Of a stretch of 64,000 nt of DNA, positions 1 to 9,641 are shown piece by piece. The notes beneath the pieces were generated by a model. The model saw only the letters and a program-made list of their open reading frames with translations. It was not told the DNA's origin and did not search any database. The translations under genes were made by a program, and so were the position numbers. Location of the stretch: assembly GCF_009848505.1 (NCBI RefSeq), contig NZ_WWDL01000008.1:62001-126000 (forward strand), in the 5' to 3' direction. Origin of the DNA: Muricoccus harenae (GTDB lineage: Bacteria > Pseudomonadota > Alphaproteobacteria > Acetobacterales > Acetobacteraceae). How positions within the stretch are numbered: position 1 is the stretch's first letter; the number at the start of each line of letters is the position of its first letter.

Positions 1-237
1 GCGCTCTCTGCCGCCGCGCTGCTGGTCTTCCTGGATGCCATGAAGGAGCTGCCGGCCACGCTGCTGCTGCGTCCCTTCAACCGCGAAACCCTTGCCACCG
101 CCCTCTATGCCGAGGCCGCGCGCGGCACCTATGAGGAAGGGGCAGTGGCCGCGCTGGCGTTGGTGGTGGTGGGGCTGCCGGTAATCGGGCTGCTTGTCGC
201 CGGCGGGCGGCCCAGAAGGCACCTGGCGCGCACTTGA
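1..237 (+). CDS. ABC transporter permease, C-terminal fragment (iron(III)/FbpB type)
   Basis: Only the last 78 residues are in the window; the frame is open to base 1. The text has the conserved post-EAA stretch of FbpB/SfuB ferric-iron permeases (KELPATLLLRPFNRETLAT), followed by one last hydrophobic helix and a short basic tail. These proteins form the membrane channel of a periplasmic-binding-protein ABC importer. The stop overlaps the TTG start of the next gene by three bases. The substrate (ferric iron versus a related ligand) cannot be settled without the rest of the operon. Confidence 0.75.
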   Translation, partial: ALSAAALLVFLDAMKELPATLLLRPFNRETLATALYAEAARGTYEEGAVAALALVVVGLPVIGLLVAGGRPRRHLART

Positions 238-1724
238 CCCAAAGGCCCGGCCTGGCGTTTGGTCTCGTGCCAATGCCAGACACCGCCCCGCTCCGCCCCG
301 CGATCCCACTCCCCGATGGCCTGATGGAGGGCCTGCTGGGCATCCTCGGCCCGCGCGGCATCGTCACGGATCCCGCCCAGCTGGAGCCGCATCTCTCCGA
401 CTGGCGCGGCCTCTATCACGGCGCGTCCCCAGCCCTGCTGCGCCCCGCCTCCACGGACGAGCTGGCGGCGGCGATGAAGCTTCTCTACGAGGCCGGCATC
501 CCCGTGGTGCCCCAGGGTGGCAATACCTCCATGGTCGGTGGCGCCATGCCGGATGAGAGTGGGCGGCAGGTGATCCTCTCCCTCTCCCGCATGAACCGCA
601 TCCGCGACATCGACCCGGTGGACATGACCATGGTCGCGGAAGCCGGGGTGGTGCTGAAGACGGCCCAGGACGCGGCCGCCGAGGCCGGGTGCCTGTTCCC
701 CCTCTCGCTCGGCGCCGAGGGCACGGCGACGATCGGCGGCGTGCTCTCCACCAATGCCGGCGGCAACAACACCGTGCGCTACGGCAATGCGCGGGACCTG
801 ATGCTGGGCCTTGAGATCGTATTGCCTGACGGCGGCGTGATCCACGGGCTGCGGCGGCTGCGCAAGGACAACACCGGCTATGCGCTGCGCCACCTGATGG
901 TGGGGGCTGAGGGCACGCTGGGGATCGTCACCGCCGCCGTGCTGCGCCTCTTTCCCCGCCCGCGGGCCGAGGCCATCGCCCTATGCGCCATGGAGAGCGA
1001 GGACGCGGCCCTCTCCCTGTTCCGCCGCTTCCGCGACCGGGACGAGGGTGCGGTGCGCGCCTTCGAATACATGTCCGGCACCGGCGTCGGCTTCGTACTG
1101 CGCCATGTGGAGGGCGCCACCCTGCCGCTTTCCGAGCGCGCCGATCACTATGTCCTGGTCGATCTCGCCTCCTCCCGCCCCGATGCCGATCTGCGCGGGC
1201 TGATGGAGGCGGTGCTGGAGGAGGCGCTGGAGGCCGGCGAGGTGCTGGACGCGGCCCTGGCGGAGAGCGAGGCCCAGCGCCACGCGATCTGGCGCCTGCG
1301 CGAGGAGCATCCGGAGGCGCAGAAGCGGGAAGGGGCTTCGGTGAAGAACGACGTCTCCGTGCCTGTCTCAAAGGTGCCGGAGCTGATCCGGCGCAGCAAC
1401 GCGGCGCTGCAGGCGCTGATCCCCGGCAGCCGTCCCGTGCCCTTCGGCCATATGGGCGACGGCAACATCCACATGAACCTGGAGCAGCCGGAGGGGATGG
1501 AGGCCGCCGCCTTCCTCGCCCGCAGCCATGACATCATGGATTGCGTGAATGACATTGTCCGGGATCTGGACGGCTCCTTCAGCGCAGAGCACGGTGTGGG
1601 ACGCCTGAAGCCGGACATGCTGGCCGAGTGGCGTGGTGGTGCGGAGCTGGATGCCATGCGGCGGATCAAGGCCGCGCTCGATCCCAAGGGTCTGTTGAAC
1701 CCGGGCAAGGTCTTGCCGGCTTGA
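234..1724 (+). CDS. FAD-linked oxidase, D-2-hydroxyacid (D-2-hydroxyglutarate/D-lactate) dehydrogenase family
   Basis: A 496-residue protein of the GlcD/D-2-hydroxyglutarate dehydrogenase family. The FAD-binding PCMH domain carries PQGGNTSMVGG at about residues 93-103 and the SLGAEGTATIGGVLSTNAGG stretch. The C-terminal cap holds the metal-binding GHMGDGNIH and EHGVGRLKP (452-460). It should oxidise a D-2-hydroxyacid to the 2-oxoacid and pass electrons to an acceptor. The TTG start at 234 overlaps the upstream stop; GTG 267 or ATG 273 are alternatives because the first 14 residues look unconserved. The exact hydroxyacid is not visible. Confidence 0.85.
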   Translation: MTQRPGLAFGLVPMPDTAPLRPAIPLPDGLMEGLLGILGPRGIVTDPAQLEPHLSDWRGLYHGASPALLRPASTDELAAAMKLLYEAGIPVVPQGGNTSMVGGAMPDESGRQVILSLSRMNRIRDIDPVDMTMVAEAGVVLKTAQDAAAEAGCLFPLSLGAEGTATIGGVLSTNAGGNNTVRYGNARDLMLGLEIVLPDGGVIHGLRRLRKDNTGYALRHLMVGAEGTLGIVTAAVLRLFPRPRAEAIALCAMESEDAALSLFRRFRDRDEGAVRAFEYMSGTGVGFVLRHVEGATLPLSERADHYVLVDLASSRPDADLRGLMEAVLEEALEAGEVLDAALAESEAQRHAIWRLREEHPEAQKREGASVKNDVSVPVSKVPELIRRSNAALQALIPGSRPVPFGHMGDGNIHMNLEQPEGMEAAAFLARSHDIMDCVNDIVRDLDGSFSAEHGVGRLKPDMLAEWRGGAELDAMRRIKAALDPKGLLNPGKVLPA

Positions 1725-2455
1725 TGCGTGGCGGGGGCGCGGCGCTGCTGGCGGCACTGGCGCTCTCCGCTTGTGCGGCGCGCGAGCCGCGCCCATGGGA
1801 CGATGAGGCCACGCCCGGGCAGTCCCGCCCGGCCCACACGCCGGTGCAGCGCCTGCCTGACATCCCGGACGCCTTCCGCGCCGAACTACGCGGCGGCTGG
1901 ACGCCTGGCTGCCCCCTTCGCGGCTATGCCATCAACCTGGGCAATGGGCTCTTCCTGACCGCCGCCCATCTGGTGGACGACATCGTCCCCCGCCTTCGCC
2001 GCTGCGCCGGCACCCCCATGCAGATCACCATCCATTACGCCGGGCGCACCCTGCCGGTGCGGGTGGTCCGGGTCGGGGCCGGGTATCTGGAGCCCGGGGT
2101 TGGCCCCATGTACCGCGGCGGGGAAGACCTGGCGTTGCTCCAGGCCCCCATGGCCCTGCCAGGCCCTGCCGCGGTCCCCTGCGGGGAGGGCCCGGCGCGC
2201 GGGCAATCGATCCGCGTCTCCTCCGCCCGGCGGCACGCCCTCGCCCAGGCCGGGGACATGGTGCCCGAGACCCGCAAGGTTGACGGCGCCTATGCCGACA
2301 TCCCCGTCTCCCTCGCCGAAGGCGAGTCCGGCGCCGGGGTTTACGACGCGGCAACCAATTGCCTGCTGGGCGTCGTGAGCCACCGGCCGGATGCCACGCC
2401 CGACCGCTCGCGGATCGTTCCAGCCTCCACCATCCGGGCCTTCCTTGGAAGCTGA
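1724..2455 (+). CDS. Trypsin-like serine protease, predicted lipoprotein
   Basis: A 243-residue protein starting at an ATG that overlaps the previous stop (TGATG). The N-terminus is a lipoprotein signal with lipobox LSAC (Cys17). A chymotrypsin-fold triad is visible: His82 in LTAAHLVDD, Asp135 in GGEDLALLQ and Ser202 in GESGAGVYD. Cysteines near 63/94 and 153/214 could form disulfides. This suggests a periplasmic or outer-membrane-anchored protease, possibly for envelope quality control. No PDZ domain is present, so it is not DegP-like. The target is unknown. Confidence 0.8.
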   Translation: MRGGGAALLAALALSACAAREPRPWDDEATPGQSRPAHTPVQRLPDIPDAFRAELRGGWTPGCPLRGYAINLGNGLFLTAAHLVDDIVPRLRRCAGTPMQITIHYAGRTLPVRVVRVGAGYLEPGVGPMYRGGEDLALLQAPMALPGPAAVPCGEGPARGQSIRVSSARRHALAQAGDMVPETRKVDGAYADIPVSLAEGESGAGVYDAATNCLLGVVSHRPDATPDRSRIVPASTIRAFLGS

Positions 2456-2535
2456 GGGCCGCCGAAAGGTGGTCCGATCTTCGTGACAATGGGGCATTTG
2501 CCCCCACCCGGCCGGGCGGATAGGTTGCGCCCCCC

Positions 2536-3744
2536 ATGAGCCGCGTCACGCGTTATATCTCGAGGCAGATCGCCCTCAGCCTGCTCGCCGTGACCATTGG
2601 TCTGGCGGCGCTGATCTGGCTTACCCAGTCGCTCCGCTTCATTGAGCTGGTGCTGGATCGCGGCCTGCCCTTCAGCGTTTTCCTGGAGCTGACGGGGCTG
2701 CTTCTGCCCTCCTTCTTCGCCGTCATCCTGCCGATCACCACCTTCGTGGTGACGCTCTTCGCCTATGTCCGCCTCTCGTCGGACCGGGAACTGGTGGTGA
2801 TGCGCGCGGCGGGGCTGTCGGACTGGCGGCTGGCGCGGCCGGCGATGCTGGTGGCCGCGCTCGCCACTGCGATCGGCTTGGTGCTGCAGCTCTGGCTGGT
2901 GCCCATCTCCCATGCCGCCTTCCGCGAATGGCAGTTCGAGATCCGCAACCAGATGGCCGCCATCCTCCTGCAGGAGGGCGTGTTCAGTAGCGTCAGCAAC
3001 GACCTGACCGTCTATGCCCGTATCCGAGAGCCGGACGGCACGTTGCGTGGCATCCTTATCCATGATCAGCGCGAGGCCGGCGCCCCTGTGACCATCCTGG
3101 CCGAGCGCGGCGTGATCCAGTCGGGCCCCAACGGCCCGCGTGTGACCCTGCTGAACGGGCAGCGGCAGCAGGTGGAGCGCAGCGTGCCCCCGAATTCCCC
3201 GCCGGGGACACCGCCCGTTCCCCGGCTGACCGTCCTGGCCTTCGGCGAGAACACCGTGGACCTGGCCCGCACCAACCGCACCGAGGACGCGCGCAACCGC
3301 GACAGCCGCGAGCGCTTCGTGGGCGAGCTGCTGAACCCGGACCCGGCCGAGGGCCTGCCCGAGCGCGACATCCGCAAGTTTCGCGCGGAGGGTCACGGCC
3401 GCCTCGCCTCGCCACTGACCGCCTTTTCGTTTGCACTGGTTGGGCTGGCGGCGGCCCTGGGCAGCGGCTTCCGGCGGCATGGTGGCGGCCTGACCGCCCT
3501 GCTCGCCATTGGCTCGGTCGTCACGCTGCTCGCAATCGGTCTTGCCGTGGGTAACCTGGCCGCGCGGGACAACCGCTTCATCCCGCTGATCTGGCTGCAT
3601 GCGGTCGGCCCGGCCGTGATCGCGGCCTGGGTGCTCTCGGGCGCCCCCGGCTGGCCGCGCCGCGTCCCGCCCGTCCCCGATCAGGGACCCGGCCGGGGGA
3701 CGGCGCGCAGGGCCACCCTGCCGCGGCGGGTCGCTGCCGGGTGA
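2536..3744 (+). CDS. lptF: LPS export ABC transporter permease LptF
   Basis: A 402-residue YjgP/YjgQ-family permease. It begins with the typical MSRVTRYISRQIALSLLAVT segment, has three N-terminal helices with RELVVMRAAGLS after the third, a periplasmic jellyroll-like middle (about 120-280) and three C-terminal helices. With LptG and LptB it extracts lipopolysaccharide from the inner membrane. The C-terminus carries a 35-residue basic, proline-rich tail that is longer than usual. Its stop overlaps lptG (GTGA), implying translational coupling. First gene of the envelope block. Confidence 0.95.
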   Translation: MSRVTRYISRQIALSLLAVTIGLAALIWLTQSLRFIELVLDRGLPFSVFLELTGLLLPSFFAVILPITTFVVTLFAYVRLSSDRELVVMRAAGLSDWRLARPAMLVAALATAIGLVLQLWLVPISHAAFREWQFEIRNQMAAILLQEGVFSSVSNDLTVYARIREPDGTLRGILIHDQREAGAPVTILAERGVIQSGPNGPRVTLLNGQRQQVERSVPPNSPPGTPPVPRLTVLAFGENTVDLARTNRTEDARNRDSRERFVGELLNPDPAEGLPERDIRKFRAEGHGRLASPLTAFSFALVGLAAALGSGFRRHGGGLTALLAIGSVVTLLAIGLAVGNLAARDNRFIPLIWLHAVGPAVIAAWVLSGAPGWPRRVPPVPDQGPGRGTARRATLPRRVAAG

Positions 3745-4850
3745 CCTTTCCGCTGACCTTCGGCGCCTATGTCGCGCGCCGCTTCGCCACGATGTGCCTG
3801 GTGATGCTCGCCGCCCTCACCGGCCTCGTCGCGCTGTTCGACTTCATCGAGCTGCTGCGCCGAGCCGCAACCCGGGAGGCCGGCTTCGGCATCGTGGCCA
3901 CCATCGCGGGGCTGCGCGTGCCCTTCGTGGCACTGCAGGTGCTGCCCTTCGCCATCCTGCTGGGCGGCATCCTCGCCTTCTGGCGCCTCGCCCGCTCGTC
4001 CGAACTGGTGGTGGCGCGCTCGGCTGGCATCTCGGCCTGGGGCTTCCTGCTCGGCCCGGTGCTGGTGGCGACCCTGTTCGGCTGCATCGCCACCGCGGGC
4101 GTCTCGCCGCTCTCCTCCGCCATGCTGGCGCGGGCGGAGCGGTTGGACGCGGCCGTGCTGCGCAACGCCTCTGGCATCACCACCCTGGCCGGCGGCCGGC
4201 TCTGGCTGCGCCAGGCGGACCGGGAGCTGGACCCGCAGGGGGTCGCGATCCTCTCCGGCCGCCCCTCCTCCCGCCGGGATGGCAGCTTCGGGCTGGAGGA
4301 AGTGTCGCTCTGGCGCATCTCGAGCACGGACCGCTTCCTGGGGCGCGTCGAAGCGCCCCGCGCCACCCTGTCGAACGGCGCCTGGCTGCTGGATGACGCG
4401 GTGGCCTTCGGCCAGGACCGCCAAGCCAGCGCCATCCATTCGGTCCGCTTCCCGACCGAGCTGACGCCGGGCCGGATCGAGGACAGCTTCGCCAGCCCCG
4501 ACACCCTCTCCTTCTGGGCGTTGCCGGACTTCATCACCGTCCTGGAGAATTCGGGCTTCTCGGCGGTGCGGCATCGGCTGCACTTCCATTCCCTGCTGGC
4601 CCTGCCCATGCTGGCGGTCGCCATGGCCCTGCTCTCCGCCGGCTTCTCGATGCGCGAGACCCGCAAGGGCGGCGTCGCCCCAATGCTGGGCGCCGGCGTG
4701 GCGGCGGGCTTCGCCCTGTTCCTGCTCGACCGGGTGACCGGCGAGTTTGGCGAGACGGGCACGCTGCCCGTGGTCCTGGCCGCCTGGGCGCCGGCCGCGG
4801 CCGGGCTGATGTGCGCCGTCGCACTACTGCTTCACCTGGAGGACGGATGA
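3741..4850 (+). CDS. lptG: LPS export ABC transporter permease LptG
   Basis: A 369-residue partner of LptF with the same architecture: TLTFGAYVARRF-like start, helices at about 15-40, 60-85 and 100-125, the cytoplasmic SELVVARSAGIS motif, a periplasmic domain, then SMRETRKGGVAPMLGAGVAAGF and two more helices. It starts at GTG 3741, overlapping the lptF stop by four bases, and ends in an ATGA overlap with lptD. The gene order lptF-lptG-lptD supports one transcript for LPS transport. Confidence 0.95.
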   Translation: MTFPLTFGAYVARRFATMCLVMLAALTGLVALFDFIELLRRAATREAGFGIVATIAGLRVPFVALQVLPFAILLGGILAFWRLARSSELVVARSAGISAWGFLLGPVLVATLFGCIATAGVSPLSSAMLARAERLDAAVLRNASGITTLAGGRLWLRQADRELDPQGVAILSGRPSSRRDGSFGLEEVSLWRISSTDRFLGRVEAPRATLSNGAWLLDDAVAFGQDRQASAIHSVRFPTELTPGRIEDSFASPDTLSFWALPDFITVLENSGFSAVRHRLHFHSLLALPMLAVAMALLSAGFSMRETRKGGVAPMLGAGVAAGFALFLLDRVTGEFGETGTLPVVLAAWAPAAAGLMCAVALLLHLEDG

Positions 4851-7261
4851 GAGACGCGAGCGACCGGAAGCGCCCCGCCCATCGGTCCGCCCCCCGTTCC
4901 GTGCCGGGGCCCGTCGGCCTTCGGGCACGGCTGCTCGGCGGCGCGACCTTCATTGCGGCGCTGGCCGGCCCCGTGGCCGCGCCTGTGCCCGCCGCGGCGC
5001 AGGGCGGATTCCTCAACAATGTCCGCCCCGACGAGATGGGGCGGGGCGCCTCCCCCGGCCTTGGCGGGGCGCCGGCGGCGGACGGCACCACCGCTCCCCG
5101 ATCCGGCCCGCTGGGTGGGCTGGGCGGCGCAAGCAATGCCGACCGCAACGCCCCGGTTACCTTCACCGCGAATGAGGTGGAGTACGACCAGAACGAAAAC
5201 CGGGTGACCGCGACCGGGGCGGTTGAGGCCTGGCAGAACGAGCGCATCCTGCGCGCGGACCGCTTCACCTATGACCGCGACACCGGCATCGCCATCGCCG
5301 AGGGCAATGTCCAGCTGCTGGAGCCCGATGGGCAGGTGCTGTTCGCCGACCGCGCCGAGTTGATGGGCGGCATGCGGGACGCCGTGGTGAACGGGATGCG
5401 CGGGTTGCTTGCGCAGAACGGGCGCCTGGCGGCCAATGGCGCCCGGCGCCGCACGACCGAGAGCGGGGCGGTGGTCTCGGACCTTGCTCGCGTCGTCTAC
5501 TCATCCTGCGACCTCTGCGAGGAGGACCCCACGGCGCCGCCGCTCTGGCAGCTGCGCTCCCGCCTTGCGACCCAGGACGGGGAATCACGTCGCATCCGCT
5601 TCCGCGACGCGACCTTGCAGTTCGGCGGCATACCGGCCTTCTATACGCCCTATCTGTCGATGCCGGATCCCTCGACTCCGCGCTCCTCGGGCTTCCTGAC
5701 GCCGTCCTTCGGCCAGACGCGCTATCTCGGGGCCTTCGCCCAGATTCCCTATTACTGGGCGATCAACGACCAGAGCGACGTCACCATCACCCCGGTGATC
5801 GCGAGCAAGGCGCCGCCCAGCGCCTTCTTCAACTACCGGCAGCGCTTCAATTTTGGCCAGATGAACATCGAGGGTTCGATCGGGCAGCTCACCGGAAAGG
5901 AATCGAGCGACGAGAAGGGCCTGGGAGGCCATATCTTCGCCCGCGGCCTCTTCAGCATCGACGAGAACTGGCAGGCCGGCTTCAGCATCAACCGCGCGAG
6001 CAGCGAGACCTATCTCCGCGCCTACCGCCAGCCGGCCACCTCGATCCTGGCCAGCTCGGTCTTCACCGAGGGCTTCTGGGGCTACGACTCCTATGCCCGC
6101 ATCAGCGCCCTGGCCTTCCAGAGCCTGCGGGAGCAGGACGTCACGGCCCGCATCCCCTTCGTCCTGCCCAATCTGTATTACGAGACCGTGCTGGGCCGGG
6201 ATTCGCTCGGCGGCACGCTGACGGGCGATGCGACGGCGTTCAACGTCTATCGCAGCGAGGGAACCAAGACCCGCCGCGCGGGCACGCGCCTGAGCTATGA
6301 ACTGCCCCGCTTCGATTCGATGGGCGGCCAATGGACCTTTCGCGCCCAGGCCGATGCGCTCGGCTACAATGCGAGTGACATGGACCAGCCGCCCAACAAC
6401 GTCACCGGGCTTGGCACCACGACCACGGCCAACGGCAATATCCGCGTGGCACTCGACTGGCGGCTGCCGCTGGTGCGCTCGGCCGGCAGCCTGGGGCAGC
6501 AGCTGATCGAGCCGCGAGTCCAGCTGGTCACAGGCCCGAACACCGGGGCGCAGCGGGACATCCCGAACGAGGACAGCCTCGACTTCGAGTTCACCGACGC
6601 GAATCTCTTCGCCCTGAACCGCTTCAACGGGCGCGACCGCCAGGAGGGCGGCACGCGGGTGGATGCGGCGATGCGAGCCGCCTGGTACTTCCCCAATGGC
6701 GGCTCCCTCGACGGGATCGTCGGGCGGTCCTTCCGTGCCTCCAACGAAGCAATATTCCCCGAGCGGTCCGGCCTTGAGCACCGCGCCTCCGACTGGGTGG
6801 GCCGGGTCACGTTGGCGCCGACGAACTGGTTCGACGTGACGGCCCGCACCCGCCTGGATGGCGACACGCTGGACCGCCGCCTGATCGACACCTCCGCCGG
6901 CTTCGGCCTCGCACCGGTGGGGCTGGAGGGTACGCGGGTGAACCTGGGCTATGTCTACCAGATCCCCCAGCCCTTGCAGACAACGCCGCGCTTCACCCGT
7001 GAGATCTATGGCGGCGTGACCAGCCGCATCACCACCCACTGGCGCGGCGGGGTGTTCGGCCGCTACGACCTTGAGGACAGGCGCGGCGTCTCGGTGGGTG
7101 CGAGCGCGACCTATGAGGATGAGTGCCTCATCCTCGAGAGCCGCTTCTATCGTTCCTTCGCCGAGAACCCGTCCACCCGCGAACCCTATCCGGGTGGCAC
7201 CACCGTCCTCTTCCGGATCGCCCTGAAGACGGTAGGCGACTTCTCGCTGCGGGCGCTTTGA
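4847..7261 (+). CDS. lptD: LPS-assembly outer-membrane protein LptD
   Basis: An 804-residue precursor: a signal peptide ending near AAAQG (about 55), a low-complexity linker, an OstA/LptA-like domain (VTFTANEVEYDQNENRVTA onward) and a beta-barrel region through the C-terminus (GDFSLRAL). It inserts LPS into the outer leaflet together with LptE. The ATG at 4847 overlaps the lptG stop and has GGAGGA upstream. A CxxC pair (SSCDLC) lies after the OstA domain and a single Cys near the C-terminus (DECLIL). This gives fewer cysteines than the four used in E. coli LptD. Confidence 0.95.
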   Translation: MRDASDRKRPAHRSAPRSVPGPVGLRARLLGGATFIAALAGPVAAPVPAAAQGGFLNNVRPDEMGRGASPGLGGAPAADGTTAPRSGPLGGLGGASNADRNAPVTFTANEVEYDQNENRVTATGAVEAWQNERILRADRFTYDRDTGIAIAEGNVQLLEPDGQVLFADRAELMGGMRDAVVNGMRGLLAQNGRLAANGARRRTTESGAVVSDLARVVYSSCDLCEEDPTAPPLWQLRSRLATQDGESRRIRFRDATLQFGGIPAFYTPYLSMPDPSTPRSSGFLTPSFGQTRYLGAFAQIPYYWAINDQSDVTITPVIASKAPPSAFFNYRQRFNFGQMNIEGSIGQLTGKESSDEKGLGGHIFARGLFSIDENWQAGFSINRASSETYLRAYRQPATSILASSVFTEGFWGYDSYARISALAFQSLREQDVTARIPFVLPNLYYETVLGRDSLGGTLTGDATAFNVYRSEGTKTRRAGTRLSYELPRFDSMGGQWTFRAQADALGYNASDMDQPPNNVTGLGTTTTANGNIRVALDWRLPLVRSAGSLGQQLIEPRVQLVTGPNTGAQRDIPNEDSLDFEFTDANLFALNRFNGRDRQEGGTRVDAAMRAAWYFPNGGSLDGIVGRSFRASNEAIFPERSGLEHRASDWVGRVTLAPTNWFDVTARTRLDGDTLDRRLIDTSAGFGLAPVGLEGTRVNLGYVYQIPQPLQTTPRFTREIYGGVTSRITTHWRGGVFGRYDLEDRRGVSVGASATYEDECLILESRFYRSFAENPSTREPYPGGTTVLFRIALKTVGDFSLRAL

Positions 7262-7341
7262 GCCGCTTCCCGTTCTGTCCCGCGGGGGCCCTTCCATCGG
7301 GTCGCTTCAATCCGCCCGCCGCATGGTCTAGGAACCCGCGC

Positions 7342-8706
7342 ATGCGATGCCTCCCCCATCTCCGCCCGGCGCTCCCGGCCCTCCTCGGCCTCGCCCTGGC
7401 GCTGCCCCCCCTGGTCGCCGTGCCGCCCTTGTTCGGCTCGGGCGCTGCCCTGGCCCAGCCGGCCGGCCGCCAAGCCCCGCCGCGGGCCCAGGCGGGCGGC
7501 CAGTCGCAGGAGAACCTCAACCGCATCGTGGCCGTGGTGAATGGCGATGTGGTGACGGAGAACGAGGTGCGATCCCGCGCCCGGCTCTTTGCCCTGAATA
7601 TCGGCCTGCAACCGGCCGGCGACCTGCTGACCCGCATCCGCCCGCAGATCCTGCGCCAGCTGATCGAGGAGCGGCTGCGCCTCCAGGAGATCCAGCGTCG
7701 CCGCATCCCGGTGGGCGATGACGAGGTGGCCGAGGCCATCAATGACATCGAGCGCCGCAACGGCCTGCCCACCGGCGGCCTCCGCGCCCAGCTGCGGAGC
7801 GCCGGGGTGGAGCCGCGCGTGCTCTACGACCAGCTTCGCGCCCAGATCGGCTGGTCCCGCTTTATCCGCGCGATGCTGGGCCCGAATGCGGAGCCCTCAG
7901 AGGGCCAGATCCGGGAGGCGGTGGCGGCCCATGCCGCCCGCGTCGGTCAGCCGGAATTCCTCGTCTCCGAAATCTTCGTGCCGGTGGAGGACCCTTCCTC
8001 CGCCGCCGATACGAAGCGCTTCGTGGATGACGTGATCGGCCGCCTGCGCCAGGGCCTGCCCTTCCCCATCGCGGCGACCCAGTTCAGCCAGAGCCAGACG
8101 GCGCTGCAGGGCGGCGACATGGGGTGGGTGAGCATGGAGCAGCTGGATCCTGAGGTGGCGGCCGTCGTCCAACGCATGCCGCCGGGCGCCATCTCGAACG
8201 CCATCGAGGTGCCGGGTGGCTTCCAGATCGTCACCCTCCGCCAGAAGCGCGAGACGGGGCGTGAGAACGCCACCATGATCACGCTGCGCCAGGCCTTTCT
8301 GCCCTTCTCCTCACCGTTGGACCCGCAGAATCCGACGGAGCAACAGCGCCAGCAGCTCGCCCGCGCCCAGGCGATACGTGGCGGCTGTGACGCAGTGGAG
8401 GCTGCCGCGCGGGCGGCCAATTCGCCGCGCCCGTCCGATCCGGGTGGCGAGGTGCGGCTGGAGACCCTGGCGCCGCCGCAGCTGCGACAGCTGGTGGCGG
8501 GGCTGACGCCGGGCCGGGCGAGCCAGCCGATCGTCACGGGGGAGGGGATTCTGGTGATCGCCGTCTGCACCCGCGAGACGAAGAACCTGGCTACTTTTAC
8601 GCCGGAGCAGGCGAAGCAGCAGCTTCTGCGTGACCGGGCGGAGAACCTTTCCCGTCAGCAGAGTCGCGATCTGCGCCGCCGCGCCACGATCGAGATGCGG
8701 GGCTGA
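7342..8706 (+). CDS. surA: Periplasmic chaperone / peptidyl-prolyl isomerase SurA
   Basis: A 454-residue exported protein. The signal peptide is followed by a Q/A/G-rich spacer and the SurA N domain ([24 protein letters not shown]). A clear parvulin (PPIC) domain lies near residues 200-305 ([12 protein letters not shown] ... [20 protein letters not shown]); a second parvulin-like region is diverged. It escorts unfolded outer-membrane proteins, including LptD, across the periplasm. ATG 7342 was chosen because it opens the signal peptide; the open frame further upstream overlaps lptD coding sequence. It follows lptD by 80 bases. Confidence 0.92.
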   Translation: MRCLPHLRPALPALLGLALALPPLVAVPPLFGSGAALAQPAGRQAPPRAQAGGQSQENLNRIVAVVNGDVVTENEVRSRARLFALNIGLQPAGDLLTRIRPQILRQLIEERLRLQEIQRRRIPVGDDEVAEAINDIERRNGLPTGGLRAQLRSAGVEPRVLYDQLRAQIGWSRFIRAMLGPNAEPSEGQIREAVAAHAARVGQPEFLVSEIFVPVEDPSSAADTKRFVDDVIGRLRQGLPFPIAATQFSQSQTALQGGDMGWVSMEQLDPEVAAVVQRMPPGAISNAIEVPGGFQIVTLRQKRETGRENATMITLRQAFLPFSSPLDPQNPTEQQRQQLARAQAIRGGCDAVEAAARAANSPRPSDPGGEVRLETLAPPQLRQLVAGLTPGRASQPIVTGEGILVIAVCTRETKNLATFTPEQAKQQLLRDRAENLSRQQSRDLRRRATIEMRG

Positions 8707-8722
8707 GGGGCGGAGCAGGGGC

Positions 8723-9559
8723 GTGAACCCGCCCGCCGCCCTTCCCAGCCTTTCCGAGACGGTCCAGCGGCACGGGCTGGCCGCGCGCAAGTCGCTAGGC
8801 CAGCACTTCCTGCTGGATGAGGCGCTTTGCGGGCGGATCGCCCGGCTGGCCGGCGATCTGACGGGCCGGCATGTGCTGGAGGTCGGCCCCGGCCCCGGTG
8901 GGCTGACGCGCGCGCTGCTGGCCCAGGGCGCTGGCCATGTCCATGCGGTGGAACTGGATTCCCGTGCGGTGGCTGCCTTGGCGGAGCTGGCGGAGGCTTA
9001 TCCCGGCCGCCTGTCCGTTACCGAGGCCGACGCCTTGCGGGTGGACCCGGTGGACATGATGCCGGAGCCGCGCCGGATCGTGGCAAACCTGCCCTATAAC
9101 GTCGGTTCGCCGCTGCTGATCGGCTGGCTGGCGAATGCCGGCGCCTATGAGAGCCTGACGCTGATGTTCCAGCAGGAGGTGGCCGAGCGCATCGTGGCCG
9201 CCCCGGACACGGAGGGCTACGGCCGGCTTGCGGTGGCCGCGCAGTGGCGTTGCGACGCGCATCTGGTCCTGCGCCTGCCACCCGGCGCCTTCAGCCCGCC
9301 GCCCAAGGTGTGGTCCTCGATCGTGCATCTGGTGCCGCATGCAGAGCAGCCGGAGCCGGCGCTCGCCCGCGCCATGGAGAAGGTGACGGCCGCGGCCTTC
9401 GGGCAGCGGCGCAAGATGCTGCGGGGCTCGCTGAAGTCGCTCGGCGACGCGGAGCGGCTGCTGGCGGGCGCCGGTATCGAGCCGACGCGCCGGGCGGAGA
9501 CGCTGAGCGTGGCGGAGTTCGAGATGCTGGCACGAGGACTGCTGGCGCGGAGCGCTTAA
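8723..9559 (+). CDS. rsmA: 16S rRNA (adenine1518-N6/adenine1519-N6)-dimethyltransferase
   Basis: A 278-residue KsgA/RsmA protein. It has the LGQHFLLD N-terminal signature, SAM motif I ([16 protein letters not shown]), the acidic motif II (HAVELD) and the catalytic [11 protein letters not shown] motif. It dimethylates two adjacent adenines near the 3' end of 16S rRNA during late 30S assembly. GTG 8723 is preferred: an AG-rich ribosome-binding stretch precedes it and upstream codons would overlap surA. It follows surA by 16 bases. In many proteobacteria pdxA sits between these two genes; here it is absent. Confidence 0.95.
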   Translation: MNPPAALPSLSETVQRHGLAARKSLGQHFLLDEALCGRIARLAGDLTGRHVLEVGPGPGGLTRALLAQGAGHVHAVELDSRAVAALAELAEAYPGRLSVTEADALRVDPVDMMPEPRRIVANLPYNVGSPLLIGWLANAGAYESLTLMFQQEVAERIVAAPDTEGYGRLAVAAQWRCDAHLVLRLPPGAFSPPPKVWSSIVHLVPHAEQPEPALARAMEKVTAAAFGQRRKMLRGSLKSLGDAERLLAGAGIEPTRRAETLSVAEFEMLARGLLARSA

Positions 9560-9641
9560 GGCAATTTTGGCTGTTGTGCTTGTGGCCCCGGAGACAGCGC
9601 CTGCGGAGCCACTCTCGCAGCAGGCCCGAACGAGCCGCGCC

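Noticed and set aside
5585-7297. 570-codon open frame antisense to lptD
   Set aside because: Low-complexity shadow of lptD, no recognisable domain or ribosome-binding site.
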